Shown here in pieces: positions 8,491 to 17,831 of a stretch of 64,000 bases of DNA; positions within the stretch are counted from its first letter, which is position 1, and every line of letters starts with the position of its first letter. This DNA is from CAZUXY01 sp964624235. Its GTDB lineage: Bacteria > Spirochaetota > UBA4802 > UBA5368. The DNA lies in assembly GCA_964624235.1 (NCBI GenBank), contig CAZUXY010000013.1, positions 17,381 to 81,380 of the forward strand, given 5' to 3'. The notes beneath the pieces are model-generated. The model was not told the DNA's origin, searched no databases, and was given only the letters and a program-made list of their open reading frames with translations. The translations under genes and the position numbers were made by a program.

Positions 8491-8734
8491 GCGCTCACTC
8501 CCCGCAGACCGCGGGAAAATTACTTGTAATATCGGTCTGGATATTATTTACTCCTGAATGAACGTGCCGCTCTCCCCTTTACCGCAATCCGACCATAACG
8601 GCTACCGGGGGTCTGTAATACTCCACACCATAACTCATCAACTTCCCCCTTTTTATCGGCACAGTCACGCGTTGTCGCGGAAAGTGCGACAGGGGGATTG
8701 CGTCATTACCACACTCCACCGCAGGAGGTTAATC

Positions 8735-9040
8735 ATGGTGATCATGTCACAGATAGAATTTCCACCCGATCAGGCCAAAGAAATCGGCAGGTGCTTCATG
8801 AAACTCCCCGCCCTGCCGGAGTACCTGACCATGAACGGTCCCTACATACGCGCGTCAGAAGACCGGCGCCTCAAGGCGATAACGCTCTACCTGTGCGAAC
8901 CCGCCACCCTTTCCGAGGCGTACGCCTATGTCAACAACCGGTTGACCGCGTATTTCATAGTGCCGGGATTCTCGTATACGTGCGACATATGGCTCGATGC
9001 CACTGAAGGGCTCAAAATGGTCGGGCTCGGTGAAGGGTGA
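8735..9040 (+). CDS. Hypothetical protein, 101 aa
   Basis: A strong Shine-Dalgarno site (AGGAGGT, 8723-8729) sits 5 bases before the ATG at 8735, which is why I prefer it to an in-frame start at 8558. The protein begins MVIMSQIEFPPDQAKEIG and has no signal peptide or membrane helix. It mixes short helices with an aromatic-rich strand region (AYFIVPGFSYTCDIW). I do not recognise it. It stands alone, 240 bases after the GntR gene, with a hairpin-rich gap downstream. Confidence 0.6.
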   Translation: MVIMSQIEFPPDQAKEIGRCFMKLPALPEYLTMNGPYIRASEDRRLKAITLYLCEPATLSEAYAYVNNRLTAYFIVPGFSYTCDIWLDATEGLKMVGLGEG

Positions 9041-9443
9041 TACGGTTGAAAATAACCCGCGGCATGCAGTATGCCGACGGATGCATCCGGCTCGGGGCGT
9101 TTCCGCATGCCGGGAACGCATTAACAGAAAGCGGTAGGCGCATACTCCTTATATCGTACCGGTACAGCAGGTAAGAGCGCGAGTGCAGAGCGGGAAAGCC
9201 GCCGTGTTGCCTAAAAAGTACTCCCGGCCTGAGGATTAATCAAGACTGCAACCGCTGTTTATGCCCCATGCATTCATTCGGTGTAGCCGGTTTACAGGTA
9301 CATCACCTGATGTCCCAGACAGTTGACCGGATAATATTGATCACCAACATGTTCCCCCGGTCCCAAGTTCTTCTTATACCCGAACCTCAATGCCGAGTGT
9401 GAAAAAAACCCACCCGGCAGCGCTATTACCTGTTCTGCGCAGA
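9041..9443. other. Intergenic region with small hairpins
   Basis: 403 bases without a gene I can support. Near the left edge are a hairpin CGGCAT-GCAGT-ATGCCG (9060-9076) and, immediately after, a 12-bp palindrome CGGATGCATCCG (9078-9089). No T-run follows. The rest shows no clear structure. Confidence 0.4.
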
Positions 9444-9746
9444 TCACAGGTCATTTTTCATCTCATTGTACTGTTCCCTGGTGATTTCCCCCCGTGCGTA
9501 CCGGGCTTTCAGAATATCGGCCGCACTTTCTCCGGAAGCTGAAGTGCCAGGTCTGTTTCGGAAACTCCTGATGCCGTACACCACCAGGAATGCCGCGACC
9601 GCAAGGGTGATTATCCACAGGACAGTCCCGCCGCCGAACCCGAAATATCCGCCCGGGCCGTACGCACATCCGTACCCCTGACCCCACCGGGCGTACAGGA
9701 GCGCCGGAAAAGCCGACAACATGGCGGTAAAAATAAACGTTTTCAT
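9444..9746 (-). CDS. SHOCT-domain small membrane protein
   Basis: A 100-residue protein with a hydrophobic N-terminus (MKTFIFTAMLSAFPALLYA), a Gly/Tyr-rich stretch, one clear membrane helix (VLWIITLAVAAFLVVYGI) and a C-terminal SHOCT motif, seen as DILKARYARGEITREQY. SHOCT segments are short helical tails found on many small bacterial membrane proteins, probably for oligomer contact. The start at 9746 has AAGGAGA at a good distance; an ATG five codons upstream would overlap that site. Function beyond this is unknown. Confidence 0.75.
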   Translation of the reverse strand: MKTFIFTAMLSAFPALLYARWGQGYGCAYGPGGYFGFGGGTVLWIITLAVAAFLVVYGIRSFRNRPGTSASGESAADILKARYARGEITREQYNEMKNDL

Positions 9747-10002
9747 AATGCTCTCCTTCACAATGTGATATCTTAAGACCCCCTCCGCCCTTTAACGGTT
9801 CCATTTTATTTTTGCATTCCCGCCCATATGCGCCGGTAGATACACTTGTACATGAACTGTATCTGCAATCTCACGGGGTTTCGCTCAGCCGGGGCCCTTT
9901 GATACCTGACCCGCATAAACCTATCGCACTGCCTCTCGACCGTACCGGTACCCTGGGAGAAAAAACCGTTATCAATCTTCATATATACTACTGGAGGAAG
10001 TT

Positions 10003-10941
10003 ATGAGAAAGTTCCCTGTGCTTTTACTTATTCCCACGCTCGCCGCGATGTACGCCGGATGCAAGAGCTTCAGTACGCGCCACCTCGTTCCGGAGAAAGC
10101 AGCGGGCGCAAAAACGGCACTGGTCATCGATACCGATTTTTTCAGCACCCATGATACGCCGAAAAACGGTTTCAATCTTAAATGCGAAAACATGTCGAAA
10201 GAAGAATGCAACGAGGTCATGACCCGCCTGAAGGCGGCGGAGGAGGGTCAGCGCAGTAAACTCATGGCGTATCTCGCCGGTCTCACCAGGACCATGCTGA
10301 CGGCAAAAGGTATGCCGTATATCGGCCTTGACCGGAAGGTGTACTTCGACTCGAAACAGTTTCCGTTGAGCTACCCCGGAGACCGGTACACCTACTGCGC
10401 CGTAAGCAGGGATTTCAGGGAGCTTTTAAAAAAGGGCTACACCCACGTGATGTACGCCGGCTTTCCCAACCGGATAATCTACAAAAAGGGCGCCGTGCCT
10501 GCAATGTTCTTCGGCATCGAGTCTTTCATGGTGGATCTGAGGCCCGAAGTGGGCGACATGGAGAGCAGGGACAACCGCGTTGAACGGATGATCTGGTGCT
10601 ACAAAATAAGCCCCTCCCAGCGGAGCTCCACGTCATCGTATTCATGGCACACCTATAACTATACAAAATACGGAACACAGACTACCAGGCATACCCAGAC
10701 CACGACGACCTATTACCGCAACTGCCTGGGGATCGCCCTTGTACGCAGGAATGGAACACCCTACACCCTGGACGAGATCTTCGCCGGGCCCGCCCCTCTG
10801 TATATTGATATCTATAAACGCGCAGCACTCTACGGCTTGGGTTTTTCGGGTCAGCACCTGGCGGGAAAAGACATCCCCGGGGAGAAAGTCAAAACCGGCG
10901 TAGGGGTCGATGATTTCATCGCCGGGATAAAGCTTCCTTAA
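10003..10941 (+). CDS. Hypothetical lipoprotein, 312 aa
   Basis: The N-terminus MRKFPVLLLIPTLAAMYAGC is a lipoprotein signal with lipobox YAGC, so the protein should be anchored in a membrane facing the periplasm or surface. TGGAGGAAG lies just before the ATG. The mature part mixes strands and helices and has an unusual His/Thr/Tyr-rich stretch near residues 206-232 (SYSWHTYNYTKYGTQTTRH and on). I know no domain match. It stands alone between small genes; function unknown. Confidence 0.75.
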   Translation: MRKFPVLLLIPTLAAMYAGCKSFSTRHLVPEKAAGAKTALVIDTDFFSTHDTPKNGFNLKCENMSKEECNEVMTRLKAAEEGQRSKLMAYLAGLTRTMLTAKGMPYIGLDRKVYFDSKQFPLSYPGDRYTYCAVSRDFRELLKKGYTHVMYAGFPNRIIYKKGAVPAMFFGIESFMVDLRPEVGDMESRDNRVERMIWCYKISPSQRSSTSSYSWHTYNYTKYGTQTTRHTQTTTTYYRNCLGIALVRRNGTPYTLDEIFAGPAPLYIDIYKRAALYGLGFSGQHLAGKDIPGEKVKTGVGVDDFIAGIKLP

Positions 10942-11064
10942 TGCGGTATAATCACTGACGCGAAGATACCGCCTCCCGGTTCGCGGATGCCTTGACTTGT
11001 CGCGCATTTTCCGCTAGAATCCTCCCGATACAGAATCCCTACCGACCCCCACGGAGGAACCCCC

Positions 11065-12099
11065 ATGTTTCACCCGGAAAAATGCACCTTGTGCGGCGAA
11101 TGCCTCTCCCGATGTCCTTACCTGGCCTATCCCGAAGAAAAAGCCGTAACCGAATTCAAAAAACTCATGGACGGCGCGGCGACTCCCGTTACCGCGGAGT
11201 GCATCACCTGCGCCGCCTGCAACACGTACTGCCCCGAGGGGGCCAACCCCTTCGACCTGATCAACGACCGCCAGGAGGAAACCGGTTCCTTCAGGGTGAA
11301 ACAACAGTCCCTGGACATGATGGCCATGGCCTCGCATATACCCACACAGGTCATCCGGGGCAGGCCCGGAAGACCTGTCATGAACCTCTGCGCCGTGGGA
11401 GACTTCATCCCCGGGACGTTCGAGGGGAGGCTCTTCGAGGGCATGACCTTCCTCAAGGGAGGCGACTATTTCTGCTATATCGGGTGGATACACGCAGGCA
11501 GGCCGGGCAGGGTGCGGGAGAACGCGAAAACCTTCGTCGATAACCTCGCGCGGACCGGCGCACAGGAGATCATCTGCTGGCACGACGACTGTTACACTCT
11601 CCTGGCGCACACGACAAAGGAACTGGGGATACACATACCTTTCAGGCCGGTGCACCTGATCGAATACCTGAGGGATTACGTGCGCGACCACCAGAGCGAG
11701 GTAACGAAGCTGGACATGAAGATCGCCTACCAGCAGCCCTGCGCCTCGCGCTACACTTTCGAAAAAGACGCCGTGCTTGACGAGCTCTTCAGCCTGATCG
11801 GCGCGGAGCGCGTAAAGCGCCGTTACGACCGGGAAGACGCCCTCTGCTGCTGCAGCGCCATGGGAGCCATGGAAAATGTCTCGAAGGACGAGGTGAACGC
11901 GTGGCGCATGAAAAACATCATGGACGCCAAAGACCACGGCGCCGGTGCCATGGTGTTTCTCTGTCCGCTGTGCGTCATGTCTTTGAGGAACCGCGCCAGG
12001 GAGCAGGGGATGGAGCCCTATATCCTGAGCAACCTGGTACGGATGGCCTTCGGGGAAACCCTTTCCCATGGAGGCGCCGGCAAGGTATTTGAACAGTAA
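11065..12099 (+). CDS. 4Fe-4S / CCG-domain oxidoreductase
   Basis: A 344-residue protein related to heterodisulfide-reductase HdrD/GlpC-type electron carriers. The N-terminus binds two 4Fe-4S clusters through Cys7-10-13-17 and Cys46-49-52-56. The C-terminal half has CCG-like cysteine sets around QQPCASR, LCCCSAMGAM and FLCPLCVMS, which in relatives bind a further Fe-S centre. It would move electrons in the cytoplasm or at the membrane. No partner FAD subunit is adjacent; the next gene is an amidohydrolase 30 bases away. GGAGG precedes the ATG. The partner and substrate are unknown. Confidence 0.82.
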   Translation: MFHPEKCTLCGECLSRCPYLAYPEEKAVTEFKKLMDGAATPVTAECITCAACNTYCPEGANPFDLINDRQEETGSFRVKQQSLDMMAMASHIPTQVIRGRPGRPVMNLCAVGDFIPGTFEGRLFEGMTFLKGGDYFCYIGWIHAGRPGRVRENAKTFVDNLARTGAQEIICWHDDCYTLLAHTTKELGIHIPFRPVHLIEYLRDYVRDHQSEVTKLDMKIAYQQPCASRYTFEKDAVLDELFSLIGAERVKRRYDREDALCCCSAMGAMENVSKDEVNAWRMKNIMDAKDHGAGAMVFLCPLCVMSLRNRAREQGMEPYILSNLVRMAFGETLSHGGAGKVFEQ

Positions 12100-12129
12100 C
12101 GCCGTAGAATTCGCGTAATGGAGACCATC

Positions 12130-13851
12130 ATGAAGCGCCTGCAGCCGTTTCTGTACACCGTGTTAATGCTTTGCATGTTGTTATCCACGGCAACCGGAAA
12201 GCTCCATGCACGGGAAATCCTGTTCAAAGACGCTCTTATCATAGACGGCACCGGGGCCAGGGCATTCCGTTCCGATCTACTGGTGAGGAACGGATTTATT
12301 GCCGGTATCGGCGCCGCGCTCAGCGCCGGCCCCGGAGCGCGCGTGATCAGGGCCGGCGGGCTTGCGCTCTCACCCGGTTTCATTGATATGCATTCCCACC
12401 TGGATTTCCAGCTGCCCTGCCAGCCCGGGGCGGTGAATTACATAAAGCAGGGGGTTACCACCGTCGTCGCCGGCAACTGCGGTTTCGCCCTGGCGCCACA
12501 GGGGAAAAAGGCTTCCAGCCTCACCTCGTACCTTTCCATCCTGGGAGTGGAGGACCGGAAATACCATTTCCCCCGCATGTCCGATTACTTCGCGTACCTT
12601 AAAAGGAATGGCATCGTCGTCAACCTGGTCCAGATGGCCCCCCACGGAATGATCAGGGAGGCCTCCATGAAAAATCCCGAGGGGGTGCCGACCAGAAACG
12701 AGATGAACACCATGCGCGCGCTGCTGAAACAGGCCATGGAAGACGGCGCCTGGGGAATGAGCACCGGGCTGGCGTATCCGCCCGGGCGCGCCGCGACGAC
12801 CGGTGAACTGGTGGACCTCATGCGGGTCGCGAAGGCCTACGGCGGGGTCTACTGCACCCATATGAGGGACGAGGGGACCAGGCTCCTGGAGGCGGTGCGT
12901 GAGGCCGTCGCTATAGGGGAGAAGGCGTCAGTTCCCGTACAGATCAGCCATCTCAAGATATTCGGATCGACCGGTTACCTCCCGAACGACGTCCTCGGCA
13001 TCATGATAGAGGCGAGAGGGCGCGGCGTCGACGTGTGCGGCGACGTGTACCCTTACCCCGCGGGCTCCACCTCGCTGAGCGCCATCATGCTGCCGCCCTG
13101 GCTCTTCAGCAAGGGTGACCTGAGCGCGGCGGTCGCCTCACTCAGGGACCCCGCCACCCGCGCGAAGGCCAAGGAGTACATGGACCGTCGTCTGCTCGAG
13201 TTCGTACCCAAGAAGGGCATCGCCCGCCTGCTGCCCGACCGGCTTTTTTTGCGGCTGGTGAAGTGGGTCATGAGCCGAAAGAACATGCTGATCGGCGTGC
13301 ACGGCCATCCCGAATACGACGGCATGACGTTCCGGCAGGCGATGCGATCCGTTAACTATGACGGCGACATCATTGACTTCGGCCTGGACCTGCTTCTGGA
13401 AACCGGGCACGACGTTGCCGTTATCACCTTCATGATGAAAGAGAAGGACATGCGCGCCTTCATGAAATCGCCCCTGACGGTGTTCGGTTCCGACGGCATG
13501 GGAATAGTGAAGGGCGGTCAGCACCCGCGGAGCTTCGGCACCTTCCCCCGCATACTGGGGCACTACGTGCGGGAAGAAAAACTCCTATCCCTGGAAGAGG
13601 CCGTTCATAAAATGACCGGCATGACGGCCCGCCGGCTGGGAATCAGGGACCGCGGCGTCATCCGCAAAGGGGCGTACGCCGACCTGGTGCTCTTCGATCC
13701 CGCCGCGATCAGGGACACTGCCACCTTCGCCGCGCCGAAGTCCTACCCCGAAGGGATACACCTGGTGACGGTAAACGGCGAGATCGTTCTGGACGGAGGA
13801 ACACCGACCGGACGCCTGCCAGGTAAGATATTGAAACGGGCGGCGCGATAG
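12130..13851 (+). CDS. Exported D-aminoacylase-like amidohydrolase
   Basis: A 573-residue amidohydrolase close to N-acyl-D-amino-acid deacylases, zinc enzymes that remove acyl groups from D-amino acids. It shows the DMHSHLD metal motif near residue 90, CTHMRDEG, the catalytic-type SDGMG region and the AYADLVLFDP strand typical of this family. A signal peptide (MKRLQPFLYTVLMLCMLLSTATGKLHA) points to export, which is less usual for the family. I chose ATG 12130 because GGAG lies directly upstream; the in-frame ATG at 12118 would overlap it. It may share a transcript with the Fe-S protein. D-amino-acid scavenging from peptidoglycan is a possible role. Confidence 0.83.
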   Translation: MKRLQPFLYTVLMLCMLLSTATGKLHAREILFKDALIIDGTGARAFRSDLLVRNGFIAGIGAALSAGPGARVIRAGGLALSPGFIDMHSHLDFQLPCQPGAVNYIKQGVTTVVAGNCGFALAPQGKKASSLTSYLSILGVEDRKYHFPRMSDYFAYLKRNGIVVNLVQMAPHGMIREASMKNPEGVPTRNEMNTMRALLKQAMEDGAWGMSTGLAYPPGRAATTGELVDLMRVAKAYGGVYCTHMRDEGTRLLEAVREAVAIGEKASVPVQISHLKIFGSTGYLPNDVLGIMIEARGRGVDVCGDVYPYPAGSTSLSAIMLPPWLFSKGDLSAAVASLRDPATRAKAKEYMDRRLLEFVPKKGIARLLPDRLFLRLVKWVMSRKNMLIGVHGHPEYDGMTFRQAMRSVNYDGDIIDFGLDLLLETGHDVAVITFMMKEKDMRAFMKSPLTVFGSDGMGIVKGGQHPRSFGTFPRILGHYVREEKLLSLEEAVHKMTGMTARRLGIRDRGVIRKGAYADLVLFDPAAIRDTATFAAPKSYPEGIHLVTVNGEIVLDGGTPTGRLPGKILKRAAR

Positions 13852-13924
13852 AACAAGACAGGGGACTCAATCGCGGGATTTCACAAACAGGGGTAAATGA
13901 TGTCATACTTCATGCCCCGCGGTA

Positions 13925-14548
13925 CTACCGAAGTATACGCGTGAAGCTCAGATACCGCGGAACGTGCTTCTGATACCGCAGGTAATCATCGCCGTACCTT
14001 GAGCGGAGAAAGGTTTCCTCCTGCAGTATCTGCACATGCATGGCGATCACCGCGCAACAGGCCGCGGCCAGAAAGAAGAGATTGCCGTATACCAGAAAGG
14101 TACCGATGAAATAGAGGTCCATAAAGAGGAAAATCGGATTGCGTGTTAGCGAGAAAACACCCCCGGTCACCAGGCTGCCGGCGCTTTTTTTATCGATTCC
14201 CATACGCCAGGAGGGACCGAAGCGGTAAAGGGCCGATATGAAAAAAAGAAATCCCGTAATAATTAAAACCATACCCGTTGCCCTGGAGAAAACCGAGTCC
14301 ACCAGCAGTGGGTATCCCTTTCGTGTAAAAACATGAAAACCGAGATGCAGTGAATGGGTAAGCACCTCCAGGGTCCACACGATCAGTCCAGGGAAGAGGA
14401 GCAGTTCCAGAAAGGCTTTCAGTCCCCGTTTTTCCTTTCCCAGCACAAAGGGCTTTACGCCGGATAATCTGAGTTTAACGGTCTTTCCCGCGAACACAAC
14501 GTAAAAGAGAATCAACAGACTCACTGTCATGTAATCGAAGACCGACAT
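13925..14548 (-). CDS. Isoprenylcysteine-methyltransferase-like membrane protein
   Basis: A 207-residue membrane protein with about five helices. The C-terminal half has the ICMT/PEMT-type signature: SLTRNPIFLFMD followed by an EETFLRSRYGDDYLRY segment and VPRY, which in this family forms the S-adenosylmethionine site. It would methylate a lipid or small substrate at the membrane. GAGGA lies 6 bases before ATG 14548; an ATG two codons earlier is also possible. It directly follows a longer fusion gene that starts with the same kind of domain, so the two may act on one pathway. Confidence 0.8.
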   Translation of the reverse strand: MSVFDYMTVSLLILFYVVFAGKTVKLRLSGVKPFVLGKEKRGLKAFLELLLFPGLIVWTLEVLTHSLHLGFHVFTRKGYPLLVDSVFSRATGMVLIITGFLFFISALYRFGPSWRMGIDKKSAGSLVTGGVFSLTRNPIFLFMDLYFIGTFLVYGNLFFLAAACCAVIAMHVQILQEETFLRSRYGDDYLRYQKHVPRYLSFTRILR

Positions 14549-14568
14549 ACGCATTCCTCACTGCGTTA

Positions 14569-16437
14569 TTAAGGTTTTTTAAACTCCCTGATATTTTCGG
14601 GAGGCCATCCTTCCACCGGTATTCTGTTTTCATAGAAGCGAAAATCACAACAGCGGCCGCCGTTTCCGAGGGTCTCGGAGCGGTCCAGGCAGACGCCCAG
14701 TTCCCTGAATTTCGGATAGTCCAGCAGGCAGAGGTAGGGAACATAGTCCGCCGCCCCCATCCTTTCGTAATATGCGCAAATCCCGCACTCGTAGTGGGTA
14801 ATACCGTATTCGAAATCATACCCGTCGCCGGGCACATAGTCGAACACCCAGTCGCCGGAAAATCTTCCCTGCCGGGAGCGGTGCGCCCCCTGCCTCATTC
14901 TGTTCCTCCAGAAACGGGAAAAAAAGAGTTTTCGCATAACCGCTTTCAGAATGCCCGGGAACGAAGCGACATGATGCGCGTAAAGATCGTACAGAAGCCC
15001 GCCGATTTCATACCGGGCGTAGCCCTTTTTTCCAAGCACCCTGATAAGCGCCAGCAATTGGACCGCGCCAACAAGGTTCGGGGTGAGAAAATTCTCCCTG
15101 CCGCCTATATAGGGAATTCCGGGGATAAGTTCTTCGTACGCACTCAGCGTCTCTTTCGCGACGGCATCGGCTTCAGATCCCTCCATGTGCCGTCTCAGTA
15201 CCGCACTGTTTTTCTCTATCAGCTTTGCGTACTGTCGCACCATCCGTTTTTTTCTTTTCAGGTAATAGTTGCTGTGCGCCATAATGTCTTCCCTTTGCCG
15301 GTTTTCAGATCGCAGGTACTCACCGTACCCCTCGACCATACGGGTATAACCGGTATGGGCGGTGCATATCATGGAAATCCCTTTCATCCGCGCCAGCCTC
15401 TTCGCGGATTCAACAGCCCTTTTGTTGTCCATATTGAACGGACGATAAAAAGGAGCCATTGAGCCGTTCTGCAGAATTACCGCGTCACCGGTAAACAAAA
15501 TTTCATTGTTCAATAGATAGGCGGTATGTCCCGGCGTATGCCCGGGCGCGGCGAGAGCCTTCACGGCGGCAGCGCCGATTATTATTTCATCTTCGTCACG
15601 GACGAGGTCATACTCCCTTTTCAAAACAGGGCTGTGATACAGTCCCAGAAAGCGCGCCCTCTTTCCGTTCGTCATCTGTACTTCATCAACTCCCAGATAT
15701 ATCCGTGCGTTGGGGAAATAGAGATGGCCCCCGGCATGGTCCGTGTCCCCGTGCGTCAGAAAAAGATGAGTTACCGTTCCGGGGTCTATACCGAGCTTTT
15801 CCATCTCCTTCTTCGTTTCACCGCTCCTGTATCCCGCGTCGAAACAGATGGCGTGGGTTCCGCTCCTGTAAATGTAGAGGTTGACATCGCCGTTTTTGAC
15901 ACAGCAGAGCCCCGGCCCTATATTTTCCGTCCGGGCGGGATAGAAGAACGCGCTGTATATATTCCCCAAATCCGGGAACAGAGCATTTATCTCTTTCCTA
16001 TACCGCCTGAAGTCGTCGCCGAAGGCTGCTTCAAGGTACGCTTCTTCCTTTTTTACGAGTAACCGGAACACGGCGTAAAAGACAAAGGGAACGATCATGA
16101 GAATCCATGACCGGAAAAAGAAAATGATTCCCAGATGGACCAGAAAGCTTCCTCCATAGAGAGGATTCCTGGCAATGCCGTAGACCCCTTTAGTCGCCAG
16201 CACCTTTTTCTTGAAAATGTAATCGATTGTAATCGCCGATAAGAGCCACAGAGGGAAACCCACGGCAATGCACAGGATTCCCGCCACGATATACACGACA
16301 GGGGGCGGAAACGGGATTACAAATACCGGATACATCCAAAAATGCACAAACAGCAAAATCACCGCAACGGGAACGGTAATCAACGCCATCGTCGGGCCGA
16401 TACCCCAGACGGTCATTTTACGGTCGATTTTCATCAC
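14569..16437 (-). CDS. Methyltransferase-like / MBL / ATC-hydrolase fusion
   Basis: A 622-residue protein with three recognisable parts. Residues 1-155 are an ICMT-like membrane domain (four helices, GIARNPLYGGS and EEAYLEAAFGDDFRRY). Residues 170-375 are a metallo-beta-lactamase fold with THGDTDH (228-234), His304, Asp318 in TGDAV and His361. Residues 385-620 resemble L-2-amino-thiazoline-4-carboxylate hydrolase-type proteins, ending in the CDFRFY motif. The first two domains are separated by about 15 linker residues. Start is GTG at 16437 or ATG at 16434. An inverted repeat lies upstream at 16496-16515. The combination is unusual; substrates are unknown. Confidence 0.78.
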   Translation of the reverse strand: MMKIDRKMTVWGIGPTMALITVPVAVILLFVHFWMYPVFVIPFPPPVVYIVAGILCIAVGFPLWLLSAITIDYIFKKKVLATKGVYGIARNPLYGGSFLVHLGIIFFFRSWILMIVPFVFYAVFRLLVKKEEAYLEAAFGDDFRRYRKEINALFPDLGNIYSAFFYPARTENIGPGLCCVKNGDVNLYIYRSGTHAICFDAGYRSGETKKEMEKLGIDPGTVTHLFLTHGDTDHAGGHLYFPNARIYLGVDEVQMTNGKRARFLGLYHSPVLKREYDLVRDEDEIIIGAAAVKALAAPGHTPGHTAYLLNNEILFTGDAVILQNGSMAPFYRPFNMDNKRAVESAKRLARMKGISMICTAHTGYTRMVEGYGEYLRSENRQREDIMAHSNYYLKRKKRMVRQYAKLIEKNSAVLRRHMEGSEADAVAKETLSAYEELIPGIPYIGGRENFLTPNLVGAVQLLALIRVLGKKGYARYEIGGLLYDLYAHHVASFPGILKAVMRKLFFSRFWRNRMRQGAHRSRQGRFSGDWVFDYVPGDGYDFEYGITHYECGICAYYERMGAADYVPYLCLLDYPKFRELGVCLDRSETLGNGGRCCDFRFYENRIPVEGWPPENIREFKKP

Positions 16438-16495
16438 CTATAAAGCCTTTGCCTGGGAAAATGAGCATTCCACAGTATATTAAATAATCATAATA

Positions 16496-16515
16496 ATATT
16501 AGTTATGACTAATAT
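16496..16515. promoter_or_regulatory. Inverted repeat upstream of the fusion gene
   Basis: ATATTAGT (16496-16503) and ACTAATAT (16508-16515) are perfect arms around TATG. The dyad lies about 60 bases upstream of the fusion gene, beside a minus-strand TTGACA at about 16542-16537. The size and spacing fit a dimeric MarR- or HxlR-type repressor. No such regulator is encoded next to it. Confidence 0.45.
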
Positions 16516-16566
16516 ACACCTGGTTTTTGTCAAGCACTTAATAATCACCGTTCTCTGCACCGTTGC

Positions 16567-16595
16567 TTGACATGACCGCAAGGATGTACCATACT
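16567..16595 (+). promoter_or_regulatory. Promoter of lipoprotein gene
   Basis: TTGACA (16567-16572) and CATACT (16590-16595) are spaced by 17 bases; the leader to the ATG at 16653 would be about 50 bases. Confidence 0.5.
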
Positions 16596-16652
16596 GGGGT
16601 CTACGCTTGTAACCACCAACAGGCCGCAGAATCACACGTGCGGAGGAAACGC

Positions 16653-17231
16653 ATGAAGGCATATACCACTATTGCCGGTGTACTGGCGCTCGCGGCGGTA
16701 CTCGCACTGTCAGGCTGCGTCAGCGCCGAACGGCGGGCCAGGGCCGAACGGGAACTGAAGGTTTCAGAGGTCTCACCGGGAGAGTTCGCCGGCCGCGGGG
16801 ACGTGATCGAAGATCTCTACTGGTGGCAGGGACTGGATAAAAAATATACGAAAGGCCCCGGCCCGGCCAGGACGGCTTCGGGCATCTGGGTGGAACGCAA
16901 TACCTACCGCATCGCCTTCATCGGCGGCCCCGGCGACAATCCCTATACTGCCGACGAGAAGAAACTCATTGAATGGTGCGGCAGGCAGATGATAGAGATC
17001 CTGATCCAGTACCGTCTCAACTATGCGGAAAAGGCGAACATGCTGCGCGGCTGCGTCGACTACCCCTCGACGATTATTGCATGGAAGAAAGAGATGTCCG
17101 GGTTGCGGTTGACCACCGACAACCTGCGTGTGCTCATAAAAGACGTACGGAAAGACGGTACGTACCGCGTCATCCTCCAGACGCACCATGACAGGCTCAG
17201 GGATTTCATGCTTTTTAAAACGTCCTACTGA
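16653..17231 (+). CDS. Hypothetical lipoprotein, 192 aa
   Basis: The signal MKAYTTIAGVLALAAVLALSGC ends in lipobox LSGC, so this is a predicted lipoprotein. A good Shine-Dalgarno site (GGAGGAAAC) fixes the ATG at 16653. The mature domain is about 170 residues of mixed helix and strand, with a conserved-looking WWQGLDKKY and a C-terminal strand pair ending DFMLFKTSY. I do not recognise the family. It has its own promoter and ends close to a convergent pterin dehydratase gene. Confidence 0.75.
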   Translation: MKAYTTIAGVLALAAVLALSGCVSAERRARAERELKVSEVSPGEFAGRGDVIEDLYWWQGLDKKYTKGPGPARTASGIWVERNTYRIAFIGGPGDNPYTADEKKLIEWCGRQMIEILIQYRLNYAEKANMLRGCVDYPSTIIAWKKEMSGLRLTTDNLRVLIKDVRKDGTYRVILQTHHDRLRDFMLFKTSY

Positions 17232-17270
17232 GCACAGGGAAGGGCCCTCCGGCCCCGCCACGGGGCTGTA

Positions 17271-17612
17271 CTATATTTCAACCCCTCCGTACGCCGCGTC
17301 GATCTTCGCCGCCATGATGAAGTCGTTCTCGTGCAGGCCGCCGATCTTGTGGGTATAGAGTGTTACCTCCACCCTGCCCCAGGAAAGGGCCATATCGGGG
17401 TGGTGCCCCTCGCGCTCGGCGATCTCGCCGATACGGTTGACGAAGGCCAGGGCGGTCTTAAAATCCCTGAACCTGAACTCCTTCAGCAGGTGGTGTTGGT
17501 CCACCACCTCCCAGCCGGCGATCCCGCCGCTCAACAGGATGATCTCCCCGGGGGCCAGGGGCGGCGACCCGGCTTTACAGGGGGTACATGATTTCTCTTC
17601 CAGTTTTTCCAT
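17271..17612 (-). CDS. Pterin-4a-carbinolamine dehydratase
   Basis: A 113-residue enzyme that dehydrates 4a-hydroxytetrahydropterin, recycling the cofactor used by aromatic amino acid hydroxylases; it can also act outside that role. The active-site motif EGHHPDM and the downstream YTHKIGGLHENDFIMAAKID strand-helix are present, and the size is right. An extra Cys-containing head (CTPCKAG) precedes the conserved fold. Start at 17612 is supported by GGGAAG about 7 bases upstream, but ATG 17642 is possible. No hydroxylase gene is nearby. Confidence 0.85.
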   Translation of the reverse strand: MEKLEEKSCTPCKAGSPPLAPGEIILLSGGIAGWEVVDQHHLLKEFRFRDFKTALAFVNRIGEIAEREGHHPDMALSWGRVEVTLYTHKIGGLHENDFIMAAKIDAAYGGVEI

Positions 17613-17831
17613 ATCCTCACTTCCCGCTTTCTTCGTATACATTCCGCATATTACCTTAAAATACGTTATTCGCCGGCTAAAGTAAAGCGCATGCGTGAGC
17701 CCGGGCGCAAATCGGCATAACGCCGCGCTTTTCTTGTTGAAAAGAGGCGCCGTCACTGCTATGGTGCCCGGACATCCGAACGGGCAGATCCGCCGTTATT
17801 TCCACAGGGGAGAGGCGATACAGGGGGTATT

